From Kiloniellaceae bacterium (GTDB lineage Bacteria > Pseudomonadota > Alphaproteobacteria > Kiloniellales > Kiloniellaceae): a stretch of DNA of 20,651 nucleotides. The position numbers were made by a program, and so were the translations under genes. Below the pieces are notes generated by a model. It was not told where the DNA came from, ran no database searches, and saw only the letters and a program-made list of their open reading frames with translations. Below, piece after piece: positions 6,074 to 13,640 of this stretch. The DNA lies in assembly GCA_021776195.1 (NCBI GenBank), contig JAJFGK010000039.1, positions 1 to 20,651 of the forward strand, read 5' to 3'. The first letter of the stretch is position 1, and every line of letters starts with the position of its first letter.

Positions 6074-8088
6074 AGCGGATCTTCCTCTTGGTTCGGGGCC
6101 TCTAGATTCGGGTCCTGATCAGGATCCGGCGGTAAAACAACGGCCTGTTTGTCCCGGCGGGCCACGAAACGGGCCTCGGGAAAGGTCTCGATGGTGGCCA
6201 GCACCAGGGGATGTTGCAGCACGGCCTCGCGCTTGGCCTCTTCGACCGCGAGCCCCTGCTCATGCAGCGAGGCCGCGCCCGGGTCGGAGGAAACGCTGAC
6301 CATCCAGCGCCGGCCGGTCATATCCTCCAGCAAGCGGGCGATCTGGCCGGCGAGCTGGGCCGGTGCGTCGGGACCCGGGCGGAACTCGAGGCGTCCGGGT
6401 TCGAAGCGAACCAAATGCAAATCGCGGCGGATGTGGTTGGCCAGACGCATCGCCCCGGCGTCCCGGGCCAGCGCCTCGACCGCCGTCAGGTCAAGGGGCG
6501 ATGCCGCCCCGGCTGGAGAGGGCTGGGCTGGAGTCGTTTCCGGTTCTGTAGGCTGCGCCTCGGGGTCGAGCGCGGGATCGGATTGATCTTCCGGCTGCGG
6601 ACCAACGGTCTTTACCGAAACGGCCTGGTCCGGCGGCGATTCGGGCATCCGTATTTCGGGCATCCGTGTTTCGGGCATCCGTGTTTCGGGCGCCTGCATA
6701 TCGGGTGCTGCCGCCAGGGCCAGGGCGCCCACGCCGCTCGTTGGACTGTTTCGCGACGGCGCGGCGGGGCCCGGCTCCTGGTGCGCGGCGGGCCCGGCCG
6801 GCGGCGCCCGATCCGTCGGACCCGGCCCACTGGCCGTGCCGGCGGGTTCGGCTTTAGCGCCGAGTTCGGATTTGGCGCCGAGTTCGGCTTTGGCGACGGG
6901 TTCGGCTTTGCCGGCGGCCCCCTCCAGACGGCGCACCAGATCGCCGGGGGTCGGCAGGCGGCTGGCATAGCCCAGGCGGATCAGGGTCATCTCTGCGGCT
7001 TCCCGGGCACGCGGCGCGCGCTGGGTTTCACCGTAGCCCTTCAGCAAGATCTGCCAGCAGCGCGTGAGGTCGGCGACGGAAAGCTTCTCCGCCATGCCGG
7101 CAAGGCGTTGGCGCCAGCCGATCGGCAGGCTCTCCAGGTTGGCCGGCTCCACCTTCACGCGGCTCGTCTCGTGGGTCAGTTCCAAGAGGTCCTGCAGCAC
7201 CACCGCGGGATCGGCACCGGCGGCGTAGAGCGTGTCGAGTAGCGCCAGGGCCTCGGGCAGACGCCCGGCCAGCAGGTGATCCAACAGGTCGAGCACGCGG
7301 CCGCGGTCGGCCAGGCCCAGCATGGCCTGGACCTGATCGGCCTGGACCTTCCCGTTGCCCAGCGCGACCGCCTGGTCGAGCAGCGACAGGCCATCGCGCA
7401 CCGAGCCATCGGCGGCCCGCGCGATCAGGACCAAACCCTCGGTCTCGGCCTCCACGCCCTCCTTCTCGCAGACCCGGGTGAAGTGGCCTTCCAGTTCGTC
7501 CTGGGCGACCCGGCGCAGGTCGAAGCGCTGACAGCGCGACAGGACCGTGACCGGAACCTTGCGAATCTCCGTGGTGGCGAAGATGAAGACGACGTGCTCG
7601 GGCGGCTCTTCCAGGGTCTTCAAGAGCCCGTTGAAGGCCTGCCGGGAGAGCATATGGACTTCGTCGATGATGTAGACCTTGCGCCGCGCCTGGACCGGGC
7701 GGTAGCGCACGGATTCGATGATTTCGCGGACATCGTCGATACCGGTGCGGCTGGCCGCGTCCATCTCGATGACATCGACATGTCGGTCCTCGGCAATCGC
7801 CAAGCAATGCTCGCAAAGGCCGCAGGGCTCTTCGGCGGGCTGCTCCAGATCGCCCTCGGGGCCGATACAGTTGAGCGCCCGGGCAATGATCCGCGCGGTG
7901 GTGGTCTTGCCGACCCCGCGCACGCCGGTGAAGATGAAAGCCTGGGCGACCCGACCGGTGCGGATCGCATTGCCCAGGGTGCGAACCAGCGCCTCCTGGC
8001 CGATCAGGTCGGCGAAGCGCTCCGGGCGATACTTGCGCGCGAGAACCCGGTATGGCGCGCTACCGGTCCCGTCTTGTGGCACCGTCAT
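6070..8088 (-). CDS. dnaX: DNA polymerase III subunit gamma/tau
   Basis: With the ATG at 8088-8086 the protein is 672 residues; a GTG at 8145 would add 19 residues that look like leader, not protein. DnaX is the clamp-loader ATPase that organises the replicative polymerase. The AAA+ module has Walker A GVRGVGKT (55-62), a zinc site (Cys74, 89, 92, 95), Walker B with DEVH (142-145), and the SRC arginine finger (184-186). A long Pro/Ala/Glu-rich linker (about 385-515) carries two sets of in-frame repeats, and a conserved tau-like C-terminal domain follows. No A-rich slippery heptamer for a programmed frameshift was seen, so a short gamma form by the E. coli mechanism is not supported. It lies downstream of ffs and overlaps ybaB. 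Confidence 0.97.
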   Translation of the reverse strand: MTVPQDGTGSAPYRVLARKYRPERFADLIGQEALVRTLGNAIRTGRVAQAFIFTGVRGVGKTTTARIIARALNCIGPEGDLEQPAEEPCGLCEHCLAIAEDRHVDVIEMDAASRTGIDDVREIIESVRYRPVQARRKVYIIDEVHMLSRQAFNGLLKTLEEPPEHVVFIFATTEIRKVPVTVLSRCQRFDLRRVAQDELEGHFTRVCEKEGVEAETEGLVLIARAADGSVRDGLSLLDQAVALGNGKVQADQVQAMLGLADRGRVLDLLDHLLAGRLPEALALLDTLYAAGADPAVVLQDLLELTHETSRVKVEPANLESLPIGWRQRLAGMAEKLSVADLTRCWQILLKGYGETQRAPRAREAAEMTLIRLGYASRLPTPGDLVRRLEGAAGKAEPVAKAELGAKSELGAKAEPAGTASGPGPTDRAPPAGPAAHQEPGPAAPSRNSPTSGVGALALAAAPDMQAPETRMPETRMPEIRMPESPPDQAVSVKTVGPQPEDQSDPALDPEAQPTEPETTPAQPSPAGAASPLDLTAVEALARDAGAMRLANHIRRDLHLVRFEPGRLEFRPGPDAPAQLAGQIARLLEDMTGRRWMVSVSSDPGAASLHEQGLAVEEAKREAVLQHPLVLATIETFPEARFVARRDKQAVVLPPDPDQDPNLEAPNQEEDPL
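6641..6700 (-). repeat. 15-bp tandem repeat in the dnaX linker
   Basis: Four consecutive 15-base units (6641-6655, 6656-6670, 6671-6685 and a degenerate 6686-6700). The second and third are identical and the first differs by one base. In frame they encode repeats of Met-Pro-Glu-(Thr/Ile)-Arg near residues 463-483 of DnaX. The length suggests recent slippage-driven expansion. Confidence 0.85.
6846..6917 (-). repeat. 18-bp tandem repeat in the dnaX linker
   Basis: Four consecutive 18-base units (6846, 6864, 6882 and 6900 starts), each beginning GTTCGG on the plus strand. In frame they encode a six-residue Lys-Ala-Glu-(Leu/Pro)-x-Ala type repeat at about residues 391-414 of DnaX. The encoded stretch alternates charged and Ala residues, as in flexible linkers. 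Confidence 0.8.
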
Positions 8089-8202
8089 CGCCCCGCTCGT
8101 TTCTGTGATGCCACCTTCGCCACGTTGTCTCCGCCGCGACCCCACCGATCTGTTGGTGCCTGCCCCGGCCTAGGCCCGGTCTGTCTGCCTGTTGGGAGCG
8201 GT

Positions 8203-8299
8203 GGAAGGCTGGACCGGCGACCCGAACCGAATCTCGTTACGGCTGCTTCCTTCCGGACCTGACCGGGTTGGCGAGGAGCTCGTCCGCAGCCAACCTTCC
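8203..8299 (-). ncRNA. ffs: Signal recognition particle RNA (4.5S, small bacterial type)
   Basis: The minus strand carries the SRP domain IV signature: GGTCAGGTCCGGAAGGAAGC followed by AGCC (within plus 8240-8264). The 5' end GGAAGG (8299-8294) pairs with the 3' end CCTTCC (8208-8203), closing a hairpin of about 97 nt, the expected size. The RNA binds Ffh and directs membrane proteins to FtsY/SecYEG. It lies just upstream of dnaX, a common arrangement. The exact ends are inferred from pairing. Confidence 0.93.
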
Positions 8300-8306
8300 G
8301 AGATCT

Positions 8307-8335
8307 GTTATCGGCCAAGAGGGCGCCCGGAGCAA
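8307..8335 (-). promoter_or_regulatory. Sigma-70-type promoter of ffs
   Basis: On the minus strand TTGCTC (plus 8335-8330), a 17-base spacer, then GATAAC (8312-8307). The predicted start, seven to eight bases on, coincides with the 5' end of the SRP RNA at 8299. It probably also feeds dnaX-ybaB-recR. Confidence 0.6.
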
Positions 8336-8397
8336 GACCCTTGCCGCCTCTCGGGATGCGATCCCGGCGGATTCATCTGGGCACCGCCAACCGGTCG

Positions 8398-9099
8398 TCA
8401 GGGCGCCTCCAGGATCACGTCGCTCCCATCGAAGACCGGGATCGCGGCGCGCACCAGACGGCAGTGCGAATCGTACCAGACATCGGCGCGAAGCTGGCCT
8501 CCGATGCGAAACCCCTGGGCCGACAGGGTCGCCCCGGCAAAGGGCACCACCCGCGAGCCCAGGGCGCGGCGGGTAATCAGCTTGGGAAAACCGTCGACGA
8601 CGCTGAACAGGACATCGCTGGCTGGCGTGTCGTGGTGCCACAAGCTGGTCGGCACGAGATAGCCGGCCACGGTCATGTCCCGGCCGTTTACCTGGCCGCT
8701 CATGGCGCCGCCCAGCGCCGGCGCCAGACGCTCCATTCGCAGCCGCCAGCGCGCGCCGTCGCGGTCGGTGTCGGAGACCACGGCCTGCAGCCAGCCGTCG
8801 CGCCAGATCTCCTCGCTGTGGTGTTCGTAGCGATAGAGCGGCGCCGCCGCCGGCCCGAGGGCAAAGGCCGCATCGACCCGGACCACAAAGGCATTGTCCC
8901 GGTGGGAAAAAACGAAACGATGTTCGCCCACCACCTGATCCCGGGCCAGCACCTGAAAGCGGCGCTCGCCGGCGCGTGGAAAAATCTCGCAGAAGGCCGA
9001 GGCGGGCTCCACCGCGGCCGCGGGTAGCGCGAACCCGGCCAGGAGGGAGAGGAATCCGCGCCGTCCCAGGCCGGGCATGAGTCCATGCGAGCCAGTCAT
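8398..9099 (-). CDS. DUF6134 family protein with twin-arginine signal
   Basis: With the ATG at 9099-9097 the protein is 233 residues. It begins with a Tat-type signal: GRRGFLSLLAGFALPAAA follows a short polar N-region, with cleavage probably after the Ala-rich stretch. The mature part is rich in beta strands, with conserved-looking segments such as FPRAGERRFQVLARDQVVGEHRF, YRYEHHSEEIWRDG and SLWHHDTPASDVLFSVVDG, which fit DUF6134, a family of unknown function common in alphaproteobacteria. Longer in-frame starts up to 9228 overlap the nudC start and add sequence without a signal-like character; an inner ATG at 9078 has no Shine-Dalgarno. A hairpin (9102-9150) lies directly before the chosen start. 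Substrate and role are unknown. Confidence 0.72.
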   Translation of the reverse strand: MTGSHGLMPGLGRRGFLSLLAGFALPAAAVEPASAFCEIFPRAGERRFQVLARDQVVGEHRFVFSHRDNAFVVRVDAAFALGPAAAPLYRYEHHSEEIWRDGWLQAVVSDTDRDGARWRLRMERLAPALGGAMSGQVNGRDMTVAGYLVPTSLWHHDTPASDVLFSVVDGFPKLITRRALGSRVVPFAGATLSAQGFRIGGQLRADVWYDSHCRLVRAAIPVFDGSDVILEAP

Positions 9100-9101
9100 C
9101 G

Positions 9102-9150
9102 AGCCAGCCTGACAAAAGGCCTTGGCCGAGGCAAGGCGGCCAGGCTGGCT
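9102..9150. repeat. Nested inverted repeat between divergent DUF6134 and nudC genes
   Basis: A perfect 10-bp outer stem (9102-9111 with 9141-9150) encloses a 6-bp inner stem GCCTTG/CAAGGC (9119-9124 with 9132-9137). It ends two bases before the DUF6134 ATG and would fold in that gene's 5' leader; it could instead be an operator. Confidence 0.6.
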
Positions 9151-9199
9151 TGCGCCGAGCCGATTGCCCTGAGAGGGCCGCTGTGCGAGCCTTCCCGCC

Positions 9200-10135
9200 A
9201 TGACAATTCGGGTGAAATCCAAGGTCAACTTCTATAGCGGCGCCGGGCTCGACCGGGCCGAACACCTGCGCCGCGATACCGACTGGCACCGGGCCCAGTG
9301 GGACAGCGGGCTGGTGCGCTGTATCACCCTCTGGCGCTCGCGGCATCTGGTGGTCGGCGAGGACGAACCGCTGTGGCTCGAGGCCCACGAGGCGCAGAGT
9401 TGGGTCGAGGCAGGGCACCAGAGCGTCTTTCTCGGATTGCAGGCCGAGGTGCCCCTGGTGGCGCTGGACCTGAGCGCCCTGGAAGCGCCGGAAGACCATC
9501 CGGCCATCGCCGGGCGGGGGCAATTCCGCGACCTACGCGAGTTCGGCCCCCTGCTGGCCCGCGACGTCGGCGCGGTGCTGGCCTATGCCCGCGGCCTGCT
9601 CTACTGGCACCAACGCCACCGTTTTTGCGGGGTCTGCGGCGGCCCGACCGAATCGATCGACCATGGCCATGTGCGGCGCTGCCGCAACGCCGACTGCGCG
9701 GCGATGCATTTTCCGCGCACCGATCCAGCGGTCATCATGCTGCTCCACGATGGCGAGGGGAGCTGTATCCTGGGGCGCCAGAAAAACTGGCCGGGCGGCA
9801 TGCACTCGGTCCTCGCGGGCTTCCTCGAGCCTGGCGAAAGCCTGGAGGAAACCGTCGCCCGCGAGCTCTATGAGGAGGTCGGCATCGTCGTCGATCCGAC
9901 CGACGTGCACTATCACTCCTCGCAGCCCTGGCCCTTCCCCGGCTCCCTGATGGTGGGCTTCCAGGCCTACTGCCCGCACCAGCCCTTGATTATCAACAAG
10001 ACGGAACTGGCCGACGCCGCCTGGTACAGCCGCGCCCAGCTGCGCGCCTCGCCCGAGGACGAGACCTTCCGCCTGCCCCGGCGCGATTCCATCGCCCGCC
10101 ATCTGGTCAACGACTGGCTGGCGAGCGGCGACTAG
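9200..10135 (+). CDS. nudC: NAD(+) diphosphatase / NAD-capped RNA hydrolase NudC
   Basis: A 311-residue Nudix hydrolase that cleaves NAD(H) and removes NAD caps from RNA. It has the NudC architecture: an N-terminal domain, a four-Cys zinc ribbon (Cys143, 146, 161, 166), the Nudix box GFLEPGESLEETVARELYEEVG (207-228) with the metal-binding REL.EE, and the NudC-specific SQPWPFP motif (241-247). The ATG at 9200 is used. It converges on pheA, with a terminator hairpin between the stops. Confidence 0.96.
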   Translation: MTIRVKSKVNFYSGAGLDRAEHLRRDTDWHRAQWDSGLVRCITLWRSRHLVVGEDEPLWLEAHEAQSWVEAGHQSVFLGLQAEVPLVALDLSALEAPEDHPAIAGRGQFRDLREFGPLLARDVGAVLAYARGLLYWHQRHRFCGVCGGPTESIDHGHVRRCRNADCAAMHFPRTDPAVIMLLHDGEGSCILGRQKNWPGGMHSVLAGFLEPGESLEETVARELYEEVGIVVDPTDVHYHSSQPWPFPGSLMVGFQAYCPHQPLIINKTELADAAWYSRAQLRASPEDETFRLPRRDSIARHLVNDWLASGD

Positions 10136-10152
10136 GTCGCGGGCAGCGCAAT

Positions 10153-10172
10153 AAAGGGGACTGTCCCCTTTT
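10153..10172. terminator. Bidirectional terminator between nudC and pheA
   Basis: AAAGGGGA (10153-10160), loop CTG, then TCCCCTTTT (10164-10172): an 8-bp stem with a T run on the plus side and an A/T flank on the other. It sits in the 77-bp gap between convergent stop codons, so it can serve both genes. A small TTTCC-TTC-GGAAA hairpin follows. Confidence 0.7.
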
Positions 10173-10212
10173 CCTTCGGAAAGTGAGCCGGTCCCGAACT
10201 GCCGCCAGTACG

Positions 10213-11073
10213 CTAACGATCCGTCAGGCGGAAGTCGCTGGCCGGGTAGACACCCAGGATCTTGACCTCACGGGAGAAGAAGCTGAGTTCCTCGAGGGCC
10301 ATCTGGACCGACTTGTTGTCGGTGTGGCCGTCGAGGTCGGCGTAGAACTGCGCCACGGTGAAGCGCTCGTCGAGGATATAGCTTTCCAGTTTGGTGATGT
10401 TCACGCCGTTGGTGGCGAAGCCGCCCAGCGCCTTGTAGAGCGCCGCCGGCACCGAGCGGACGCGAAAGACGAAGGAGGTGATGATCGGCCCGGCCGCGGG
10501 ATCGGGGTTGACCGGTTCCTCGGCCATGATCACGAAGCGCGTGGTGTTGTGGGCGGCGTCCTGCACGTCGTCGTCGAGCACCTCCAGGCGGTAGATCTCG
10601 GCCGCCAGGGCCGAGGCCAGGGCGCCCTGGGTGGGGTCCTTGCGGGCCGCGACCTCGGCCGCGGCGCCGGCGGTGTCGGCATGGACCACCGGCTCATAGC
10701 CCCGGTCGCGCAGATAGCGCCGACACTGCGGCAGAGCATGGACGTGGCTGTGGACCTGCTTGATGGTCTCCAGGGTCGCCCCGGCGGTGCCGAGCAGCAT
10801 GTGGTCGACGCGCTGGAAGTGCTCGCCCACGATATGCAGGCCCGAGCCGGGCAGCAGGTGATGGATGTCGGCGACCCGCCCGGCCACCGAATTGTCGATC
10901 GGGATCATGGCCAGCCGCGCCTGACCGTCGCGGACCGCGGCAAAGGTGTCGTCGAAGGACGCACAGGGCAGCGTCGCCATGGCCGGAAAGGCGGCGCGGC
11001 AGGCCATGTCGGAATAGGCCCCCTGCGCGCCTTGGAAAGCGATCGTGTGGTCCGTTGAAGACGGCGCGGCCAT
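10213..11073 (-). CDS. pheA: Prephenate dehydratase
   Basis: A 286-residue monofunctional enzyme that converts prephenate to phenylpyruvate in phenylalanine synthesis. The catalytic domain starts IAFQGAQGAYSDMA and contains IPIDNSVAGRV (57-67) and the catalytic TTRF motif (177-180). A C-terminal ACT domain (about 199-275) with the GGFATNGVNITKLESY element is the site of phenylalanine feedback inhibition in the family. There is no chorismate mutase domain. AAGGAG lies ten bases before the ATG. It follows kdsB by 53 bp on the same strand and is probably cotranscribed with it. Confidence 0.96.
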   Translation of the reverse strand: MAAPSSTDHTIAFQGAQGAYSDMACRAAFPAMATLPCASFDDTFAAVRDGQARLAMIPIDNSVAGRVADIHHLLPGSGLHIVGEHFQRVDHMLLGTAGATLETIKQVHSHVHALPQCRRYLRDRGYEPVVHADTAGAAAEVAARKDPTQGALASALAAEIYRLEVLDDDVQDAAHNTTRFVIMAEEPVNPDPAAGPIITSFVFRVRSVPAALYKALGGFATNGVNITKLESYILDERFTVAQFYADLDGHTDNKSVQMALEELSFFSREVKILGVYPASDFRLTDR

Positions 11074-11126
11074 GGCGCGGCAACTCCTTAAAGGCTGAGA
11101 ACGCTGGAGATTCCCAAAAAAGGGGG

Positions 11127-11885
11127 CTAACGGCTTGCCAGGATTGTCCGCGCCCGTTCCAGGTCGGCGGGAGTATCGACACCGAGGGGAAGGGTGTCAA
11201 CGCGCACCGCGTCGATCCGCATGCCGGCCTGCAGCGCCCGCAGCTGTTCCAGCTTCTCGCGCTGCTCGATGGCGGCCGGCGGCAGGGCAACGAAGCGGGC
11301 CAGCGCCGCCCGGCGGTAAGCGTAAATCCCGATGTGGTGGTAGAGCGGCAGGTTGCCGTCCGGTCCGGTCCAGGGGATCGGCATGCGGCTGAAGTAGAGC
11401 GCCCGGGCAATGTCCTGACCTGGCGGGAAGACCACCGCCACCTTGTTGACGTTGGAATTGGGACCCTCGGAGGGATCGGTGATCTGCACCACCAGGGTCG
11501 CGATGTCGACCGCCGGATCGGCCAGGGGCCGCAGCGTCTGTCGGATCAACTCCGGGTCGATGGTCGGCAGGTCGCCCTGCAGGTTGACCACGACGTCGTG
11601 CCGGCCGTCGGGGTCGAGACTTTCCAGCGCCTCGAAGATCCGATCGGAGCCCGAGGGGTGATCCGGCCGAGTCGGCACCGCGCGGCCGCCGGCCGTCTCG
11701 ACCGCGGCGACGATCTCGGTCTCGCCGGCGGCCACGACAACCGGACCGATGGCGGCTTCCTCGGCCCGCCTGAGACAGTGAACGATCATCGGCTGGCCGG
11801 CGATATCGGCGAGTGGCTTGCCGGGCAGCCTGGTCGAGGCCATACGGGCCGGGATCAGGACAATGGGTAAAAGATCGGCGGCCAT
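11127..11885 (-). CDS. kdsB: 3-deoxy-manno-octulosonate cytidylyltransferase (CMP-Kdo synthetase)
   Basis: A 252-residue nucleotidyltransferase that activates Kdo with CTP for lipopolysaccharide inner-core assembly. The CTP-binding loop [15 protein letters not shown] (11-25), HPSGSDRI (76-83), the metal-binding NLQGDLP (101-107) and HIGIYAYRR mark KdsB. The start ATG at 11885 has a strong Shine-Dalgarno (GAGGAGG, six bases away). It diverges from the cytochrome gene and precedes pheA. It implies a Kdo-containing outer membrane. Confidence 0.96.
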   Translation of the reverse strand: MAADLLPIVLIPARMASTRLPGKPLADIAGQPMIVHCLRRAEEAAIGPVVVAAGETEIVAAVETAGGRAVPTRPDHPSGSDRIFEALESLDPDGRHDVVVNLQGDLPTIDPELIRQTLRPLADPAVDIATLVVQITDPSEGPNSNVNKVAVVFPPGQDIARALYFSRMPIPWTGPDGNLPLYHHIGIYAYRRAALARFVALPPAAIEQREKLEQLRALQAGMRIDAVRVDTLPLGVDTPADLERARTILASR

Positions 11886-12017
11886 GCTTCCTCCTCGACG
11901 GTGCGGCTGATCGCCGGCGGCAATCCCCTGGACCGGGGCCTCGCGGGGGATTCACACTGCCGTTGAAAAGCCCACAAAAAAAGCCCCTTACGTCCGAAAT
12001 TCACACCTTTGTGGTAC

Positions 12018-12046
12018 TTGAAGTGGCCGCATCCCGGCGCTATGGT
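12018..12046 (+). promoter_or_regulatory. Candidate promoter of the cytochrome c gene
   Basis: TTGAAG (12018-12023), a 17-base spacer, then TATGGT (12041-12046), giving a leader of roughly 30 bases to the ATG at 12087. Each box matches the sigma-70 consensus at 4/6 with ideal spacing. Confidence 0.5.
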
Positions 12047-12086
12047 CCGCCACGATTCGCAACCGGCCAGCAGGCAAGGACTCCGC

Positions 12087-12632
12087 ATGTCATCATCCCT
12101 GGAAGGCAACAAGATCGCCGCCGCCGTTCTCACCGCCGGCGTCATCGCAATGACCAGCGGTTTTATCGCCGAGTTGGTTTACCATCCCAAGGATCTGGAG
12201 CAGAACGTCTACACCGTGGCCGCCGTGGTTCCCGAAGCCGGCGCCGCCACCGCCGCCGCGAGCGGGCCGGCCTATGAGCCGATCGATGCGCTGCTCGCCG
12301 CGGCCGACCCGGCGGCGGGCGAGAAACTGATCAAGAAGTGCACTGCCTGCCACACCCTGGGCGAGGGCGAGGCCAACAAGATCGGCCCGAACCTGTGGAA
12401 CATCGTGAACCGGCCGATCGGCGGTGGCGAGGGCTACTCCTACTCCGCCGCAATGTCCGGTATGTCCGACAAGACCTGGGACTATGCCATGCTGAATGGC
12501 TTCCTGTTCAAGCCCAAGGTCATGATCGAGGGCACCAAGATGTCCTTCGGCGGCCTGAAGAAGGTCGAAGACCGCGCCAACCTGGTGGCCTACCTGCGCA
12601 GCCTGAGCGGCAGCCCCGCACCCTTGCCCTGA
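12087..12632 (+). CDS. cycM: Membrane-anchored cytochrome c (CycM / c552-like)
   Basis: With the ATG at 12087 (AAGGA seven bases upstream) the protein is 181 residues. An uncleaved N-terminal membrane anchor (9-30) is followed by an Ala-rich linker (45-62) and a class I cytochrome c domain in the periplasm. The haem-binding CTACH is at 85-89 and the likely axial Met152 is in GTKMSF; IGPNLWNIVNRP and ANLVAYLRSLS are family motifs. Similar proteins carry electrons from the bc1 complex to aa3 oxidase in alphaproteobacteria, which is the probable role. The start at 12009 in the same frame would place the anchor far from the N-terminus and is rejected. It has its own promoter candidate and terminator. 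Confidence 0.9.
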   Translation: MSSSLEGNKIAAAVLTAGVIAMTSGFIAELVYHPKDLEQNVYTVAAVVPEAGAATAAASGPAYEPIDALLAAADPAAGEKLIKKCTACHTLGEGEANKIGPNLWNIVNRPIGGGEGYSYSAAMSGMSDKTWDYAMLNGFLFKPKVMIEGTKMSFGGLKKVEDRANLVAYLRSLSGSPAPLP

Positions 12633-12657
12633 ACACCGGCCAGGGGTGCCACTCGAG

Positions 12658-12685
12658 AAAACGGCGGGCCTGACCCGCCGTTTTT
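12658..12685 (+). terminator. Rho-independent terminator after the cytochrome c gene
   Basis: A perfect 11-bp stem (12658-12668 with 12674-12684), loop CCTGA, and a run of five T (12681-12685). It lies 26 bases after the cytochrome stop codon and before hisN. Confidence 0.92.
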
Positions 12686-12722
12686 GTGACATCCAGCAAG
12701 CAGCAAGAGGGCCAGCATCGCC

Positions 12723-13517
12723 ATGAGCCGCGCCTGCGAGGAAAGCTTCGTCGATCTGGCCAGTGCGCTGGCCGACGCGGCCCGGACCATCAGCCTGGCC
12801 CATTTCCGCCAGCCGCTCGCGGTCGAACGCAAGAGCGACACCACGCCGGTCACCGTCGCCGACCGCGGCATCGAAGCCATGATGCGCGAGGAGATTGCCA
12901 AGGCATTCCCCGAGCACGGCGTGATCGGCGAGGAGGAAGGTCCGCACCAGGCCGGGGCCAGCCACGTCTGGGTGATCGACCCGATCGACGGCACCAAGAA
13001 GTTCATCACCGGCAACCCGCTGTTCGGCACCCTGATCGCCCTGCTGCGCGACGGCCGGCCTATCCTCGGCGTGATCGACACCCCGGCCCTCGACGAGCGC
13101 TGGCTGGGCGCCAGGGGGCTGGGCACCCGCTTCATCAAGAACGGCGACAGCCGGCCGGCGCGCTGCCGGGCCTGCCCGGCGATCGGCGACGCGGCGCTCT
13201 ACACCACCGCGCCCGCGATGTTCGTCGGGCCAGACGCGGCGGCCTTCCAGCGCCTCGCCGACGCGGTCCACTTCCCGCTTTTTGGCGGCGAATGCTACGC
13301 CTACGGCCTGCTAGCCAGCGGCATGGCCGATATCGTCATCGAGGCCGACATGGGGGTCTACGACTACCTGTCCCACGTCGCCATCGTCGAAGAGGCCGGC
13401 GGCGCCATCAGCGATTGGCGCGGCCAGCCGCTCGGCCTCGAGTCGGACCACCGGGTGATCGCCGCCGGCGATCCGGCCTGCCACGCGCGCGCACTGGAAC
13501 TTTTGCAATCGGATTAA
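12723..13517 (+). CDS. hisN: Histidinol-phosphatase, inositol monophosphatase family (HisN)
   Basis: A 264-residue Mg-dependent phosphatase. Motifs in order: KSDTTPVTVADRGIE (37-51), the metal-binding GEEEG (69-73), DPIDGTKKF (86-94), GGECYAYGLLASG, and the late YDYLSHVAIVEEAGG in which Asp is the third metal ligand. The sequence TKKFITGNPLFGTLIAL and the GGECYAYG element resemble the HisN branch, which dephosphorylates histidinol phosphate in histidine synthesis, more than SuhB or CysQ. AGAGG lies 12 bases before the ATG. The cytochrome terminator lies upstream, so it starts a new unit. A different phosphomonoester substrate cannot be excluded from sequence alone. Confidence 0.87.
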   Translation: MSRACEESFVDLASALADAARTISLAHFRQPLAVERKSDTTPVTVADRGIEAMMREEIAKAFPEHGVIGEEEGPHQAGASHVWVIDPIDGTKKFITGNPLFGTLIALLRDGRPILGVIDTPALDERWLGARGLGTRFIKNGDSRPARCRACPAIGDAALYTTAPAMFVGPDAAAFQRLADAVHFPLFGGECYAYGLLASGMADIVIEADMGVYDYLSHVAIVEEAGGAISDWRGQPLGLESDHRVIAAGDPACHARALELLQSD

Positions 13518-13640
13518 CTTTTCGTCAGAATCCGGTGAAGTGGCTTGCGAAGGCCGGGCCGCGCCCCCAGACTCTCCCTTCAGGTGGCGCCCGGCCCGCA
13601 GGCGACGCCGTTGTTCTTTGATCGCTCAGGGAAGCCCAGC

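Noticed and set aside
6641..6917. Regular repeats suggesting a CRISPR-like array
   Set aside because: The units are 15 and 18 bp with no spacers, in frame within dnaX; they encode a protein linker.
6070..8088. Programmed frameshift in dnaX giving a short gamma form
   Set aside because: No A-rich slippery heptamer was found on the coding strand and the full-length frame is uninterrupted.
5057..8262. Several plus-strand open frames of 150-350 codons opposite recR, ybaB and dnaX
   Set aside because: All mirror the real minus-strand genes and show no recognisable domain or start context.
8344..8371. Hairpin CGGGAT/ATCCCG between DUF6134 and ffs as a terminator
   Set aside because: There is a stem, but no T run follows in the direction of DUF6134 transcription; it is too weak to list as a terminator.
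8237..9523. 428-codon open frame on the minus strand across ffs, DUF6134 and nudC
   Set aside because: It covers the SRP RNA and parts of two better-supported genes in other frames, and is Arg/Gly/Pro-rich without motifs.
11886..12017. Repeated ATTCACAC words (11950 and 11999) between kdsB and the cytochrome gene as an operator
   Set aside because: Two 8-base matches 49 bp apart can arise by chance, and no symmetry or known box was recognised.
13518..13640. Promoter TTGCGA-N17-CAGACT and an 8-bp GC inverted repeat (13552-13559/13589-13596) upstream of yejA
   Set aside because: The -10 match is poor, and the inverted repeat is short and all G/C with no T run, so neither a promoter nor a terminator can be claimed.
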